NCBI RefSeq assembly: GCF_024139115.2
Contig: NW_026943003.1
Location: 1 to 64,000, forward strand
DNA: 64,000 nucleotides
Source of the DNA: Armigeres subalbatus
Lineage: Eukaryota > Arthropoda > Insecta > Diptera > Culicidae
Direction of reading: 5' to 3'
The notes below the pieces were generated by a model, which was not told where the DNA came from, ran no database searches, and saw only the letters and a list, made by a program, of their open reading frames with translations. The position numbers and the translations under genes were made by a program. Of the stretch, positions 21,041 to 31,160 are shown one piece after another. Each line of letters begins with the position of its first letter. The stretch's first letter is position 1.

Positions 21041-23640
21041 CGCCAAAATTTCTTCAGAAGTATCTCCAGGAATTCTTCCAGAAGTTCCTTTACGAGTTTT
21101 TTCAAAAGATCGTCAAGAAATTCCTTTGGATATTCCTCCAGATATTTCTCCATAAGTGCCTCTGGAAAATTCTTCCAGATACTCCTCCCGGATTTCGTCT
21201 GGAAGTTCCTTTAGAAGCTTTTCCAAGAATTCCTCCAGGAATTCCTACGGAAGTTTTTCCAGGAATTCCTACGAAAGTTCTTCCAGGAACTCCTACGGAA
21301 GTTCCTCCAGGAATTCCTACGGAGGTTCCTTTAGGAATTCCTACGGAAATTCCTTTAGGAATTCCTACGGAAGTTCCTTTAGGAATTCCTACGGAAGTTC
21401 CTCCAGGAATTCCTACGGAAATTCCTGCAGCAATAACTCCGGAAGTTCCTTCAGGAATTCCTACGGAAGTTCCTCCAGGAATTCCTACGGAAGTTCCTTC
21501 AGGAATTCCCACGGAAGTTCCTTCAGGAATTCCTACGGAAGTTCCTTCAGGAATTCCCACGGAAGTTCCTGCAGAAATTTCCACGGAAGTTCCTCCAGGA
21601 ATTCCTACGGAAGTTCCTCCAGGAATTCCTACGGAAGTTCCTCCAGGAATTCCTACGGAAGTTCCTCCAGGAATTCCTACGGAAGTTCCTCCAGGGTTTT
21701 TTTCCGGAAGTTCTTCCAAGAATTCCTACGGAAGTTCCTCCAGGAATTCCTACGGAAGTTCCTCCAGGAATTCCTACGGAAGTTCCTCCAGGAATTCCTA
21801 CGGAAGTTCCTCCAGGAATTCCTACGGAAGTTCCTCCAGGAATTCCTACGGAAGTTCCTCCAGGAATTCCTACGGAAGTTCCTCCAGGAATTCCTACGGA
21901 AGTTCCTCCAGGAATTCCTACGGAAGTTCCTCCAGGAATTCCTACGGAAGTTCCTCCAGGAATTCCTACGGAAGTTCCTCCAGGAATTCCTACGGAAGTT
22001 CCTCCAGGAATTCCTACGGAAGTTCCTCCAGGAATTCTTTCCTCCAGGAATTCCTACGGAAGTTCCTCCAGGAATTCCTACGGAAGTTCCTCCAGGAATT
22101 CCTACGGAAGTTCCTCCAGGAATTCCTACGGAAGTTCCTCCAGGAATTCCTCCGTAAGTTCCTCCAGGAATTCCTCTGGAAGTTTCTCCAGGAACTCCTC
22201 CGTAAGTTCCTCCAGGAATTCCTCCGGAAGTTCCTCCAGGAATTCCCCCGGAAGTTCCTCCAGGAATTCCCCCGGAAGTTCCTCCAGGAATTCCCCCGGA
22301 AGTTCCTCCAGGAATTCCCCCGGAAGTTCCTCCAGGAATTCCTCCGCAAATCCCTCAAGGAATTCTTTCCTAAGTTCCTCCGGAAGTTCCTCCAGGAATT
22401 CCTCCGGAAGTTCCTCCAGGAATTCATCCGGAAGTTCGTCCATGAGTTCCTCCGGAAGTTCCTCCAGGAATTACTCCGTAAGTTCCTCCAGGAATTACTC
22501 CGTAAGTTCCTCCAGGAATTACTCCGTAAGTTCCTCCAGGAATTCCTCCGGAATTTCCTCCAGGAATTCCTCCGGAATTTCCTCCAGGAATTCCTCCGGA
22601 ATTTCCTCCAGGAATTCCTCCGGAATTTCCTCCAGGAATTCCTCCGGAATTTCCTCCAGGAATTCCTCCGGAATTTCCTCCAGGAATTCCTCCGAACTTT
22701 CCTCCAGGAATTCCTCCGGAATTTCCTCCAGGAATTCCTCCGGAATTTCCTCCAGGAATTCCTCCGGAATTTCCTCCAGGAATTCCTCCGGAATTTCCTC
22801 CAGGAATTCCTCCGGAATTTCCTCCAGGAATTCCTCCGGAATTTCCTCCAGGAATTCCTCCGGAATTTCCTCCAGGAATTCCTCCGGAATTTCCTCCAGG
22901 AATTCCTCCGGAATTTCCTCCAGGAATTCCTCCGGAATTTCCTCCAGGAATTCCTCCGGAATTTCCTCCAGGAATTCCTCCGGAATTTCCTCCAAGAATT
23001 CCTCCGGAATTTCCTCCAAGAATTCCTCCGGAATTTCCTCCAAGAATTCCTCCGGAATTTCCTCCTGGAATTCCTCCGGAATTTCCTCCAGGAATTCCTC
23101 CGGAATTTCCTCCAGGAATTCCTCCGGAATTTCCTCCAGGAATTCCTCCGGAATTTCCTCCAGGAATTCCTCCGGAATTTCCTCCAGGAATTCCTCCCGA
23201 AGTTCCTCCAGGAATTCCTCCGGAAGTTCTTTCAGAAATTCATCCAGAAGTTCTTTAAGGAACTCCTTCGGAAGTTCCTCCAGGAATTCCTCCCGAAGTT
23301 CCTCCAAGAAGTTCCTCCAGTTATTCCTCCGGGAGTTTCTCCAGGAATTCCTCTGGAAGTTCCTCCAGTAATTCCTCTAGAAGTTCCTACATTTATTCCT
23401 CCGGAAGTTCCCCCAGTACTTCCTCCGAAGTTTTCTAGTAATTCCTCTGGAAGTTCCTTCAGTAATTCCTCCGGAAATTCGTACCGGAAGTTCCTTCAGG
23501 AATTCCTGCCGAAGTTCCTCCGGGAATTCTTCCGGACGTTCCTTCAGGATTTATCCAATATGCTCCACCAGAAATTCCCCCGGAAATTCCTCCAGGAATT
23601 CATCCGGAAAATCCTCCAGAAATTTGGTGGTCAATTCCAG
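21040..23640 (+). repeat. 24-bp palindromic minisatellite core
   Basis: About 100 units of ggaattcctccggaagttcc-type sequence. Sub-blocks differ in a few positions: cta-cgg units at about 21240-22140, ctc-cgg-aat units at about 22540-23200, and mixed units elsewhere. The words ggaattcc and ttccggaa are self-complementary, so either strand can form many small hairpins. A 932-codon open frame (21004-23802) and antisense frames arise because 24 is a multiple of three. The peptide is only repeats (FLQEFLRN, PPGIPTEV), so it is not called a gene. Confidence 0.95.
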
Positions 23641-23985
23641 TTTCCAGAGGAATTCCTGGAGGAACTTCCGGAGCAATTCCTGGAGGAACTTCTGGAAGAA
23701 TTCATGGAGAAACCTTCGGAGGAATTCCTGGAGAAACTACCGGAGGAATTCTCGGAGGAACCTCGGAGGAACTCCTGGAGGAACTTCCTGATGAATTCCT
23801 AGAAGAGCTTCCGGAGGAATTCCTGAAGGAACTTCCAGACGAAATCCAAGAGGAGTTTCTGGAGTAACTTTCCAGAGGCACCTACGTAGGAATGTCCAAA
23901 GGAATTTCTTGACGATCTTTAAAAAAAAACTAGTGGAACTTCTGGAAGAATTCCTTGATGAATTTCTGAAGAAATTTTGGCGCTT
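23640..23985 (-). repeat. Short inverted part of the minisatellite core
   Basis: After the switch point near 23640 the units read in the opposite sense (ggaggaattcctggaggaac). They run into the inverse of the 21.01-21.15 kb segment (ttggcgcttgaactggttta). The two halves are very unequal (about 2.6 kb against 0.35 kb), so the symmetric centre has been lost through one-sided expansion or deletion. Confidence 0.8.
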
Positions 23986-24105
23986 GAACTGGTTTACGCC
24001 GATCCACTCCACCGCTGATCACTAACGGCGTGACGCCGCCGCCGCTGCCTGAAAATGATCTATCACGCCACCGCCGGTAAAATATCAATCAGCGCACAGG
24101 TCTAC

Positions 24106-25710
24106 CTAGAAGTACCCGGAAGGTGGCCAATTCGATCGAAAATCACCGAAATGGACTTCAGTATACTTGTTTTGCAAAATCATGTAGATTGACATGTCGC
24201 AAGATGGGTTCCAAGATTGAACGGATATTGGCCACTTCCCCAAGGGAACCAGGCCCCGGAAGCACCCGGAGGGTGGCCAATTCGATCGAATGTCGCCGAA
24301 ATGTACTCCAGTGTACTTGTTTTGCAAAATCATGAAGTTTGATATGTCGCAAAATGGGTTCCAAGATTGGACGGATATTGGCCACTTTCGCAAGGGAACC
24401 AGGCCCTGGAAGCACTCGGAGGGTGGCCAATTCGATCGAAAGTCGCCGAAATGTACTTCAGTGTGCTTGTTTTGCAAAATCATGAAGTTTGACATGTCGC
24501 AAGATGGGTTCCAAGATTGAACGAAAATTGGCCACTTCTCCAAGAGAACCGGGCCCTGGAAGCACCCGGAGGGTGACCAATTCGATCGAACGTCGTCGAA
24601 ATGTACTCCAGTGAACTTAGTTTGCAAAATCATGAAGTTTGACATGCCGCAAGGTGGATTCTGGATGGGTTGGACGGATATTGGCCACTTTCGCAAGGGA
24701 ACCAGGCCCTGGAAGCACTCGGAGGGTGGCCAATTCGATCGAAAGTCGCCGAAATGTACTTCAGTGTGCTTGTTTTGCAAAATCATGAAGTTTGACATGT
24801 CGCAAGATGGGTTCCAAGATTGAACGGATATTGGCCACTTCCCCAAGGGAACCAGGCCCTGGAAGTAGCCGGAGGGTGGCCAATTCGATCGAAATCGCCG
24901 AAATGTACTCCACTGTACTTGTATTGCAAAATCATGAAGTTTGACATGTCGCAAGATGGGTTCTAAGATTGAACGGATATTGGCCATTTCCCCAAGGAAA
25001 CCAGGCCCTGGAAGTACCCGGATCGTGGCCAATTCGATCGAAAGTCGCCGAAATGTACTCCAGTGTGCTTGTTTTGCAAAATCATGAAGTTTGACATGTC
25101 GCAAGATGGGTTCCAAGATTGAACGGATATTTGCCACTTCCGCTAGGGAACCAGGCCCTGGAAGCACCCGGAGGGTGGCCAATTCGATCAAAAGTCGCCG
25201 AAATGTACTCCAGTGTCCTTGTTTTGCAAAATCATGAAGTTTGATATGTCACAAGATGGGTTCCAAGATTGGACGGATATTGGCCACTTCCCCAAGGGAA
25301 CCAGGCCCTGGAAGCACCCGGAGGGTGGCCAATTCGATCGAAAGTCGCCGAAATGTACTCCAGTGTGCTTGTTTTGCAAAATCATGAAGTTTGATATGTC
25401 GCAAGATGGGTTCCAAGATTGAACGGATATTTGCCACTTCCGCAAGGGAACCAGGCCCTGGAAGCACCCGGAGAGTGGCCAATTCGATCAAAAGTCGCCG
25501 AAATGTACTCCAGTGTACTTGTTTTGCAAAATCATGAAGTTTGATATGTCGCAAGATGGGTTCCAATATTGGACAGATATTGACCACTTCCCCAAGGGAA
25601 CCAGGCCCTGGAAGCACCCGGTGGGTGGCCAATTCGATCAAAAGTCGTTGAAATGTACTCCAGTGTACTTGTTTTGCAAAATCATGAAGTTTGACATGTC
25701 GCACGATGGA
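24106..25710 (-). repeat. 150-bp satellite array, right arm (~10.7 units, inverted)
   Basis: catgaagttt recurs at 24331, 24481, 24631, 24784, 24933, 25083, 25233, 25383, 25533 and 25683. Spacing is 149-153 bp, mostly 150. The units are inverse copies of the left-arm array, which has fewer units, so the arms have expanded independently. Antisense open frames up to 361 codons are repeat artefacts. Confidence 0.95.
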
Positions 25711-25941
25711 TTTCGAAGTCGATCTGCCAGTGACCATTTTTTCCGGGAGGGAGGTAACCCCAGTACTCCCCGGAATATCTCCGGAACCATGGCCATAGCA
25801 AAAAAATTGACCTCGGTTCCCAAAACTATAGGAATTTTGTGATTCCAGAAGATTGCTTGAAACTCCGTTAGGAATTGGCTGAGCAGCGTGGTTTTGAATT
25901 TTGAGTTTGTCATAAAATGGGGTTGGGGACGTACGTGTTAA

Positions 25942-26254
25942 TCAATCGCTTCAGTTCAACACTATCACGTCCGAGGATACGCATTTGAAATTTATTGTTT
26001 TAGAATCTAAATCGCATCAAGACGGTAAATCACCTTCAAAGACACACTGTTGCAGAATGTGGTTTAGGTGTAATAAATGCTTCGATTTCGATTTGATATC
26101 GAATGTTTTTCCTAATATTTGTCGTGCTTCAACTGTTTTATGTTATCTAACCAATCGTATTCATCATTGAAAAGTTATAAGGGAATACTTTCGACAAAGT
26201 TCTTCTTATTTTTTTTTAAATTACTTATTATTGGAACGATATATTTGGTATTGG
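25942..26254. other. Unassigned spacer
   Basis: AT-rich sequence. Nothing is recognised. Confidence 0.4.
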
Positions 26255-26491
26255 TTGAGTGAAAGCTCTTGAGTATTCTTTTCAGCTGCGTAGGTTTTCC
26301 TCCAACCTGCGCGTAATGGGGATCAGTATAATGAAAAAATAAATTTCCCCATTCCAATTTGCATGAAAACTTGAAACGGCTCGTGTCAAATCAGTTTTTA
26401 TCGAAATCAGCTTAAATTTTCGGAGGACTCTCAGAACATGAAACTGAATCAGATGAACGTTGTGGAACAAAATCGATTTTTTAACCACCCT
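26255..26491. mobile_element. Single arm of the 13.0-13.8 kb palindromic element
   Basis: It matches the right arm of the 13041-13805 element from gtgaaagct.ttgagtattc through ataatgaaaaaataaatttc to aatcgattttttnaaccacc. The other arm is missing, so this is a half-element or a deletion derivative. Confidence 0.8.
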
Positions 26492-27660
26492 ATAATATAT
26501 TCAGTACAAATTTCATCCTCCTCAAATTACATTCCGTACCCAGTGTACGTAACCCGAAGTCCCCATTACTGCTGACCCATATGCATTTGACGTTAGGTTC
26601 GATGAAGACCACCACCGACCACGACTGGGGGTCACAGAATACACTTGAGGGGAAAACCTTGTTTCAATTTACCGGCTCATCGATTTCGGAACGTGTTGTT
26701 GGATGGACTTCCTCGTTCCCGTACATACAACAGAGATGCACGGACAGGTAAACTGCGAACCGCTAAGCAATGACTAAACCCGTGCTGCGGTTAACCTAAA
26801 CCCACGGTTGAGGGCCGAGTTCGCGTGCGGATTACGATGGGACTGCACACAGCGTTTTGTGGTGAAGCTGTTATCCCTTTTACAATTAGCGTGATAAACG
26901 GTTAATCGAAACTTTGTGTTTGCAGATTGTTTTGCCGGTAGCTACCGAGCGTATATTGCCGTACGCTAATGAGCATGGGCACTACTGCGGGACGAATTGG
27001 CGCGGGAGGCGAAAGAGGGTCCGAAACAGTGTGGAGTTGTTCTATTAATTATGCAGGTTATCAAGTGACAGGCACAGGAAAAGTTCTGGTTACCAGTACA
27101 AGCTTCATGATAAATTCAAAGGATGTTTGTGTAGCACACATTTGTTGAAAGTGGTCAGGAGAATAATCTGTAATCCAAACATTTTAATCGTAAATACATA
27201 TGCAACGAAAATCGGATAATTGGCGTAACATGTTTCCTTTTTCTGTTCTATAGCTAGAAGTGTTGTTTTGAAAAAAAAATACACTAATGTCTTGAATGAA
27301 AAACTCAAGTATACACCATTGTTTAACGACGACATTATGAAAAACCCTAAATAATCCATCTAGCGGTAGTGATGCGTTTAAAAAGGTTAAAAACTCAAAG
27401 CTGCAGTCCTACCGTTTTTTATGGCGCCGGTGTCCTTATCAGGACTAATTATCCAAGAAGAGATATTGATCTTTGAGAATAACCTTCACCCAGACAAACA
27501 GACTATTCGGCTTAAGTTTTTGAATTTATCCGCTTCAACAACAATGACGATTCTGAAAACATCCTTTATTTTTAATAATGCTCCATTCCAAACACTAAAG
27601 CAACTAAGGGAAGATCCATTAATTTGCTAAAAAGAGCTAACCGCGGTGGAGGTTGGTACT
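26492..27660. other. Mostly unique sequence, higher GC at 26.55-27.05 kb
   Basis: 26550-27050 has balanced base composition and no matches to other parts of the window, unlike its AT-rich surroundings. A splice-acceptor-like ctttgtgtttgcag ends near 26936. No frame shows a domain, so it is left unassigned. At about 27355 the atccatctagcggt terminus appears again. Confidence 0.35.
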
Positions 27661-27664
27661 CGGA

Positions 27665-27850
27665 TTCTGATGACCTTTAAGTGGTCTTGTTGTGTAGGGG
27701 TTATCACTCCTATCTAGAGAGTAGGAAGTTAAGGGTTCGAGTCCCTCAAAGACACGTGGATTCTTTTTAGCAAATTTCATATCAATTTGTCCATTTCGAA
27801 ACATGTGCTGTGCATATGCACAGCCAAGATATTAAAAAAAAATAAACTTT
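27665..27850 (+). repeat. tRNA-derived SINE
   Basis: A tRNA-like head has an A-box-like tgtgtaggggttatcac (about 27694), an anticodon-arm-like segment, and the T-arm agggttcgagtccct (about 27732) followed by aaagacac. The body (ggattctttttagcaaattt... gcatatgcacagccaagata) ends in an A-rich tail (about 27833-27845). The body is shared with 14240-14365. Pol III would transcribe it from the internal promoter. This is not a functional tRNA, because its cloverleaf has mismatches. Confidence 0.6.
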
Positions 27851-28239
27851 TTTGTTATTTCCATCATTTCATTAGGTTAGGCTGAAGCGTAGAAACATAA
27901 TTCAGGAATTGTAGCCATTTCTTTTCATGAGCGTTTTGCTAATCTATGCTCCGATATTGCTACGACTTTTTCCTTTCTCGCCCTAATAAGAAAATCGCCC
28001 TTTTGATCCACAGGGTCTAAATTAAATTATAAATAATTAAGCTAGTTTTGATAAAAAATCAACCATCCGTTTCACAAGTTCCAGAACATTCAAGTTTGCA
28101 CCAGATCCGTAAAATGTGCTTAATATCCTAAGATCCATCGGAATTATTTTTTTCAATACACCAGAAGCGTACATCAGCTAATATTCGTTTGAATACCTGA
28201 AAAGTGAAATAAAAAATATAAGTAATTGCAACATTAGCT

Positions 28240-28920
28240 ACTCAGGAGTTTTCTCCAACCATCCAACTCCTTGGCATCTATGAGGGCGTCGGTGAGTCGC
28301 TGGCCTCTCGTTAAGTAGATGTCATCAGTGTTGGTAAAAACTCAAAATCTCAAAACTCATGGATGATTCAAATCAAACGTGAGTTAAAGCGCACCCAACT
28401 CAGCACCTAAAAACTCATGGATGAGTTGAATCATCCATTTGAATCATCGTAGGTTTTCTTTTGTTCTCCTTCGTTAAAAACAGTGAATTTACGTTTGTCG
28501 CATAAAATATTAGACACTCTTTTATATATAAGCAATAAATTTCCCCCTAAGTAATTTCAAATGTGTTTTAAACCAAAATGATTTTTTGGCAAATGAGTGA
28601 AATGATGCGTTTTAGCATGAAAAATTCAAGCGTGATGCATTCCTTTAAAATCGCAGATGATTTCGTTCGCACGGGAGCACTCGTTGATTGAGATTTATGA
28701 GTGATTTTACCAACACTGGATGTCATATCATCATTTCCTTCCCTTCCTTAGTAACAGAGAACATGGGCGTGGCCCGCAATGGTAGCTTTCATGCTTTATC
28801 ATTTTTGACCCCAATTGGGTTGCTATTAAATCCCAAATAGTAATCCATAAGCAGTTGGGGTAAGAAAGTTAAAGAAAATACATGACAGCTATCAGTATGC
28901 AATCTACGAAATACTCTGTT
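28240..28920 (+). repeat. Dispersed repeat family (also at 47.46-47.82 and 63.36 kb)
   Basis: It shares with 47570-47815 the phrases gagggtgtcg.tgagtcg, ggcctctcgttaagtag and atgggcgtggcc. The unit is interrupted here by the MITE at 28326-28718. Its nature is unknown: no protein and no LTR ends were recognised. Confidence 0.6.
28326..28718. mobile_element. 393-bp hAT-type MITE with 8-bp TSD
   Basis: The ends are cagtgttggtaaaa and its perfect inverse (ttttaccaacactg). A perfect 8-bp direct repeat gatgtcat flanks it at 28318-28325 and 28719-28726. CAGTG termini with an 8-bp duplication are the hAT signature. It is non-coding and sits inside a dispersed repeat whose sequence resumes across the site. 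Confidence 0.9.
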
Positions 28921-28947
28921 ACAACGCAACGCAACGCAACGCAACGC
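28921..28947. repeat. (AACGC)n microsatellite
   Basis: About five tandem copies of acaacgc/aacgc. Confidence 0.85.
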
Positions 28948-29094
28948 ATTAGCCACTCATGAGTTTTCTCGAATTGCTTGCCAAATTATGACAGATTTAT
29001 GTTTTGATAGAAAATGTTAAGTTCTAACGAATCACAGTTTGATAAGATGAATCCATAAATAAATTATAGTGGACACGGCATGTGGTACTGACAA

Positions 29095-29600
29095 GCATTA
29101 TGGCAGTGTCGCGTAAAAAGCTGGATACTCACTGTAAAATTATACGTCGAACGCAACTTTTTGCGAGCAAATCGGATGAGTATGAGTGCCAAAAAAAGTG
29201 ATTTTCATATATTTCTCGCTTAACTTTTCAAAAGGACCTAAGAAACTTTTTTTTTCGTGAATTAATTTGAATATTGCAATCAACAGACCAAAATTAAAGC
29301 TTTTGATTGCAGTACTCAAATGAATTCCTAAAATTAAATTTTGTTGGTCCTTTTAAAAAGTAAAGCGAGATTTGAAATATTCGAAATTAGTATTTTGGTC
29401 TTAACTTTTGAGTTCATAGTTCGACCGGGCCAATTTTCAATAGAAAACAATAATGGGACAAGATTGCCCGTCAAATAAAACTTGTTAAAAATTTAAAAAT
29501 TAATCGAATGAGAAAAAGTACCTCACACGCACACACACGCACACGTACACACAACACACACATGCACAAGACCAGTGAAAGTGGGTTCGATTTCCGGTCC
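29095..29600 (+). repeat. CA-repeat dispersed family fragments
   Basis: Two diverged units of the 165-bp family are present: one with acgtcgaacgcaac... gcgagcaaatcgg at about 29150, and one with attttcaatagaaaacaat at about 29432. A degenerate CA/CG-rich run follows at 29524-29568. 27851-28239 and 28948-29094 show nothing recognisable. Confidence 0.6.
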
Positions 29601-29734
29601 GATTTGGGAAACTATCGGACAGGAAATTTTCTCGACATTTCTTGAAATAGAGTAGTTAGGGGAAACTGGGGTAATATGTACCCCCGAGGAAAAACAACCT
29701 TTTGGCATTTTTGTCGGTGTTTCAGAGAAGCATC

Positions 29735-30050
29735 GAGCAGCTGACGCTGATCCTTCGAGCAACGCTTATCGAGTCGTAACAAAGAAAATCAGAGGTCCAG
29801 CGACGCCAGCCGAAATGTGTCCGAACAAGCTGAAGATCATCGTGGACGGCCTTTTCCCGCAACATGGTTCTACGACTTGTCCCGAAGATGAAGACCGAGT
29901 AACCGCGCTGCAGGTATGCAAGTCTCCAATGACGAGCTATCATCAGTGGCGAAAGGTTTGAAGATGAAGAAAGCTCAGGGTCCGAATGGAATTCCAAATG
30001 TGGCTCTTTAATTCGCGATTTCGGCGTTTCCGGACCTGCTCAGGATGGAC
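29735..30050 (+). pseudogene. R1-clade LINE fragment (start of RT region)
   Basis: The plus strand reads AYRVVTKKIRGPATPAEMCP, then KLKIIVDGLFPQHGSTTCP. After a frameshift it continues AKGLKMKKAQGPNGIPN, the block that opens the RT of R1-clade LINEs. It is truncated on both sides and abuts the 3' end of the Jockey-type LINE at about 30051. It is non-functional. Confidence 0.7.
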
Positions 30051-30611
30051 TTAAATTCGTTTATTTTTGATTTTCGATTGTTACATTATTTTTTAACATT
30101 TCAAGTGTTTAGCCACTTGCCCCCTCATCTTTGATTCGGTTCAATAGCAATGGTTAGGATTTAAATGTAATTTATAAAGTTTATCTTATGTATTAGAATA
30201 GCCTTAAGGAGGCATTGATTAATTTAGAAAATTTGATAACCTAACTACTATGTACACTTATATTTTCAATAATAATTTGATAACCTAAATTTGAACTAGC
30301 GCCCTAATGGTCGCCTGGTCCGATTGTAAGCAACGGACCCTAAACCTTTCCTTACACTCACCAAAGCGCTAGTGTAGAGTTTTAATACCGGCCAGACGGT
30401 GGACGTCAGAAGTTCGTGTCCTGGGAGGGGTGTTCATGATCATCCTCAGGAACTTGTTTTGTTGAACTCGTTGGAGTTTCAGATGATGTATTTTTGCGCA
30501 GCTCTCCCAGACCGGCATGCCATATTCGATCACGGAGAGGATGATTTGCTTGTAGACAGCAAGCTTATTTTTCAGGGACAATGACGACCGATGGTTGATC
30601 AAAGGGTACAG

Positions 30612-31160
30612 CTAGGATAGGATGCGTCAATTAGTCATTAAAAATCGTACCGATTTTCTGTCACAATCGTACCGGTTGCTGATTGGTTGGAAATGACAAT
30701 CGATTACTTCGATTGGCGGCGACGCGTTTTTCGTAGGGCAGCATGTTGTTAGTTTGGCCGTGTTGCTGGTTTGTAAAGTTGATATTAAGCAATTTACGTG
30801 AATGTTTGAGTTCGAGTTTTTTGACACAAAACTAATTTATATTGAACTGCAAACGCCATATAAATTATTCTCAAGGGGTTGTAAAGGTTTAAAACTGTTG
30901 ATTTTAAGCATTTTGATCACATTTCTGTCGTATTTGATCTTAAAGCCATATTTTCATTAGCGAAAATTTCTCTCTGTTAGTCTTTCGCTTCTCTTACATA
31001 AATAATGGATAGAACGGAAAGAAAAACATCATGTTTTGATACATGATGTTTGGAAGATTTTGTACCAAATTATTTTGGCTGCACTGGCGACCACCTCGTC
31101 AGAGCCATCGACTAAAAAACAACAAGGCAGTCTCAATTGAATTGTCACATCCTATCCTAG
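30612..31160. mobile_element. 549-bp MITE with 8-bp TSD inside ORF2
   Basis: The termini ctaggataggatg are inverted, with internal similarity for a few more bases. An 8-bp direct repeat gggtacag flanks the element (30604-30611 and 31161-31168). An 8-bp TSD suggests a hAT- or P-type transposase. Dropping one TSD copy and the element joins the host LINE frame as LLYPLINHR, which supports the boundaries. Confidence 0.9.

Larger units (their letters stand above)
19689..25937. mobile_element. 6.25-kb giant foldback element flanked by TTAA
   Basis: cacgtacgtccccaaccc at 19689 is inverted at the right end (gttggggacgtacgtg, 25922-25937). TTAA directly flanks both ends (19685-19688 and 25938-25941), the target preference of piggyBac-like transposases. 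From each end inward come about 230 bp of unique TIR, a 150-bp satellite array, a GCC-rich module, and then a central 24-bp minisatellite. Right-arm components are inverse copies of left-arm ones. No transposase-like frame is seen, so it would be non-autonomous. The internal open frames follow from unit lengths divisible by three. Confidence 0.85.

Noticed and set aside
21004..23802. 932-codon plus-strand frame and antisense frames (22519-23307, 21102-21719)
   Set aside because: All are translations of the 24-bp minisatellite. They are open in several frames and both strands, have no non-repeat domain, and coincide with a mobile element core.
19958..25737. Frames of 90-361 codons repeating LPGPGSLGEVANIR or PSGCFQGLVPLGKWP
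   Set aside because: They arise from the 150-bp satellite, whose unit length is a multiple of three. The same DNA is open in other phases.
27672..27755. Functional tRNA gene at 27.7 kb
   Set aside because: The acceptor and anticodon stems have mismatches, and the sequence continues into a SINE body shared with 14.24 kb.
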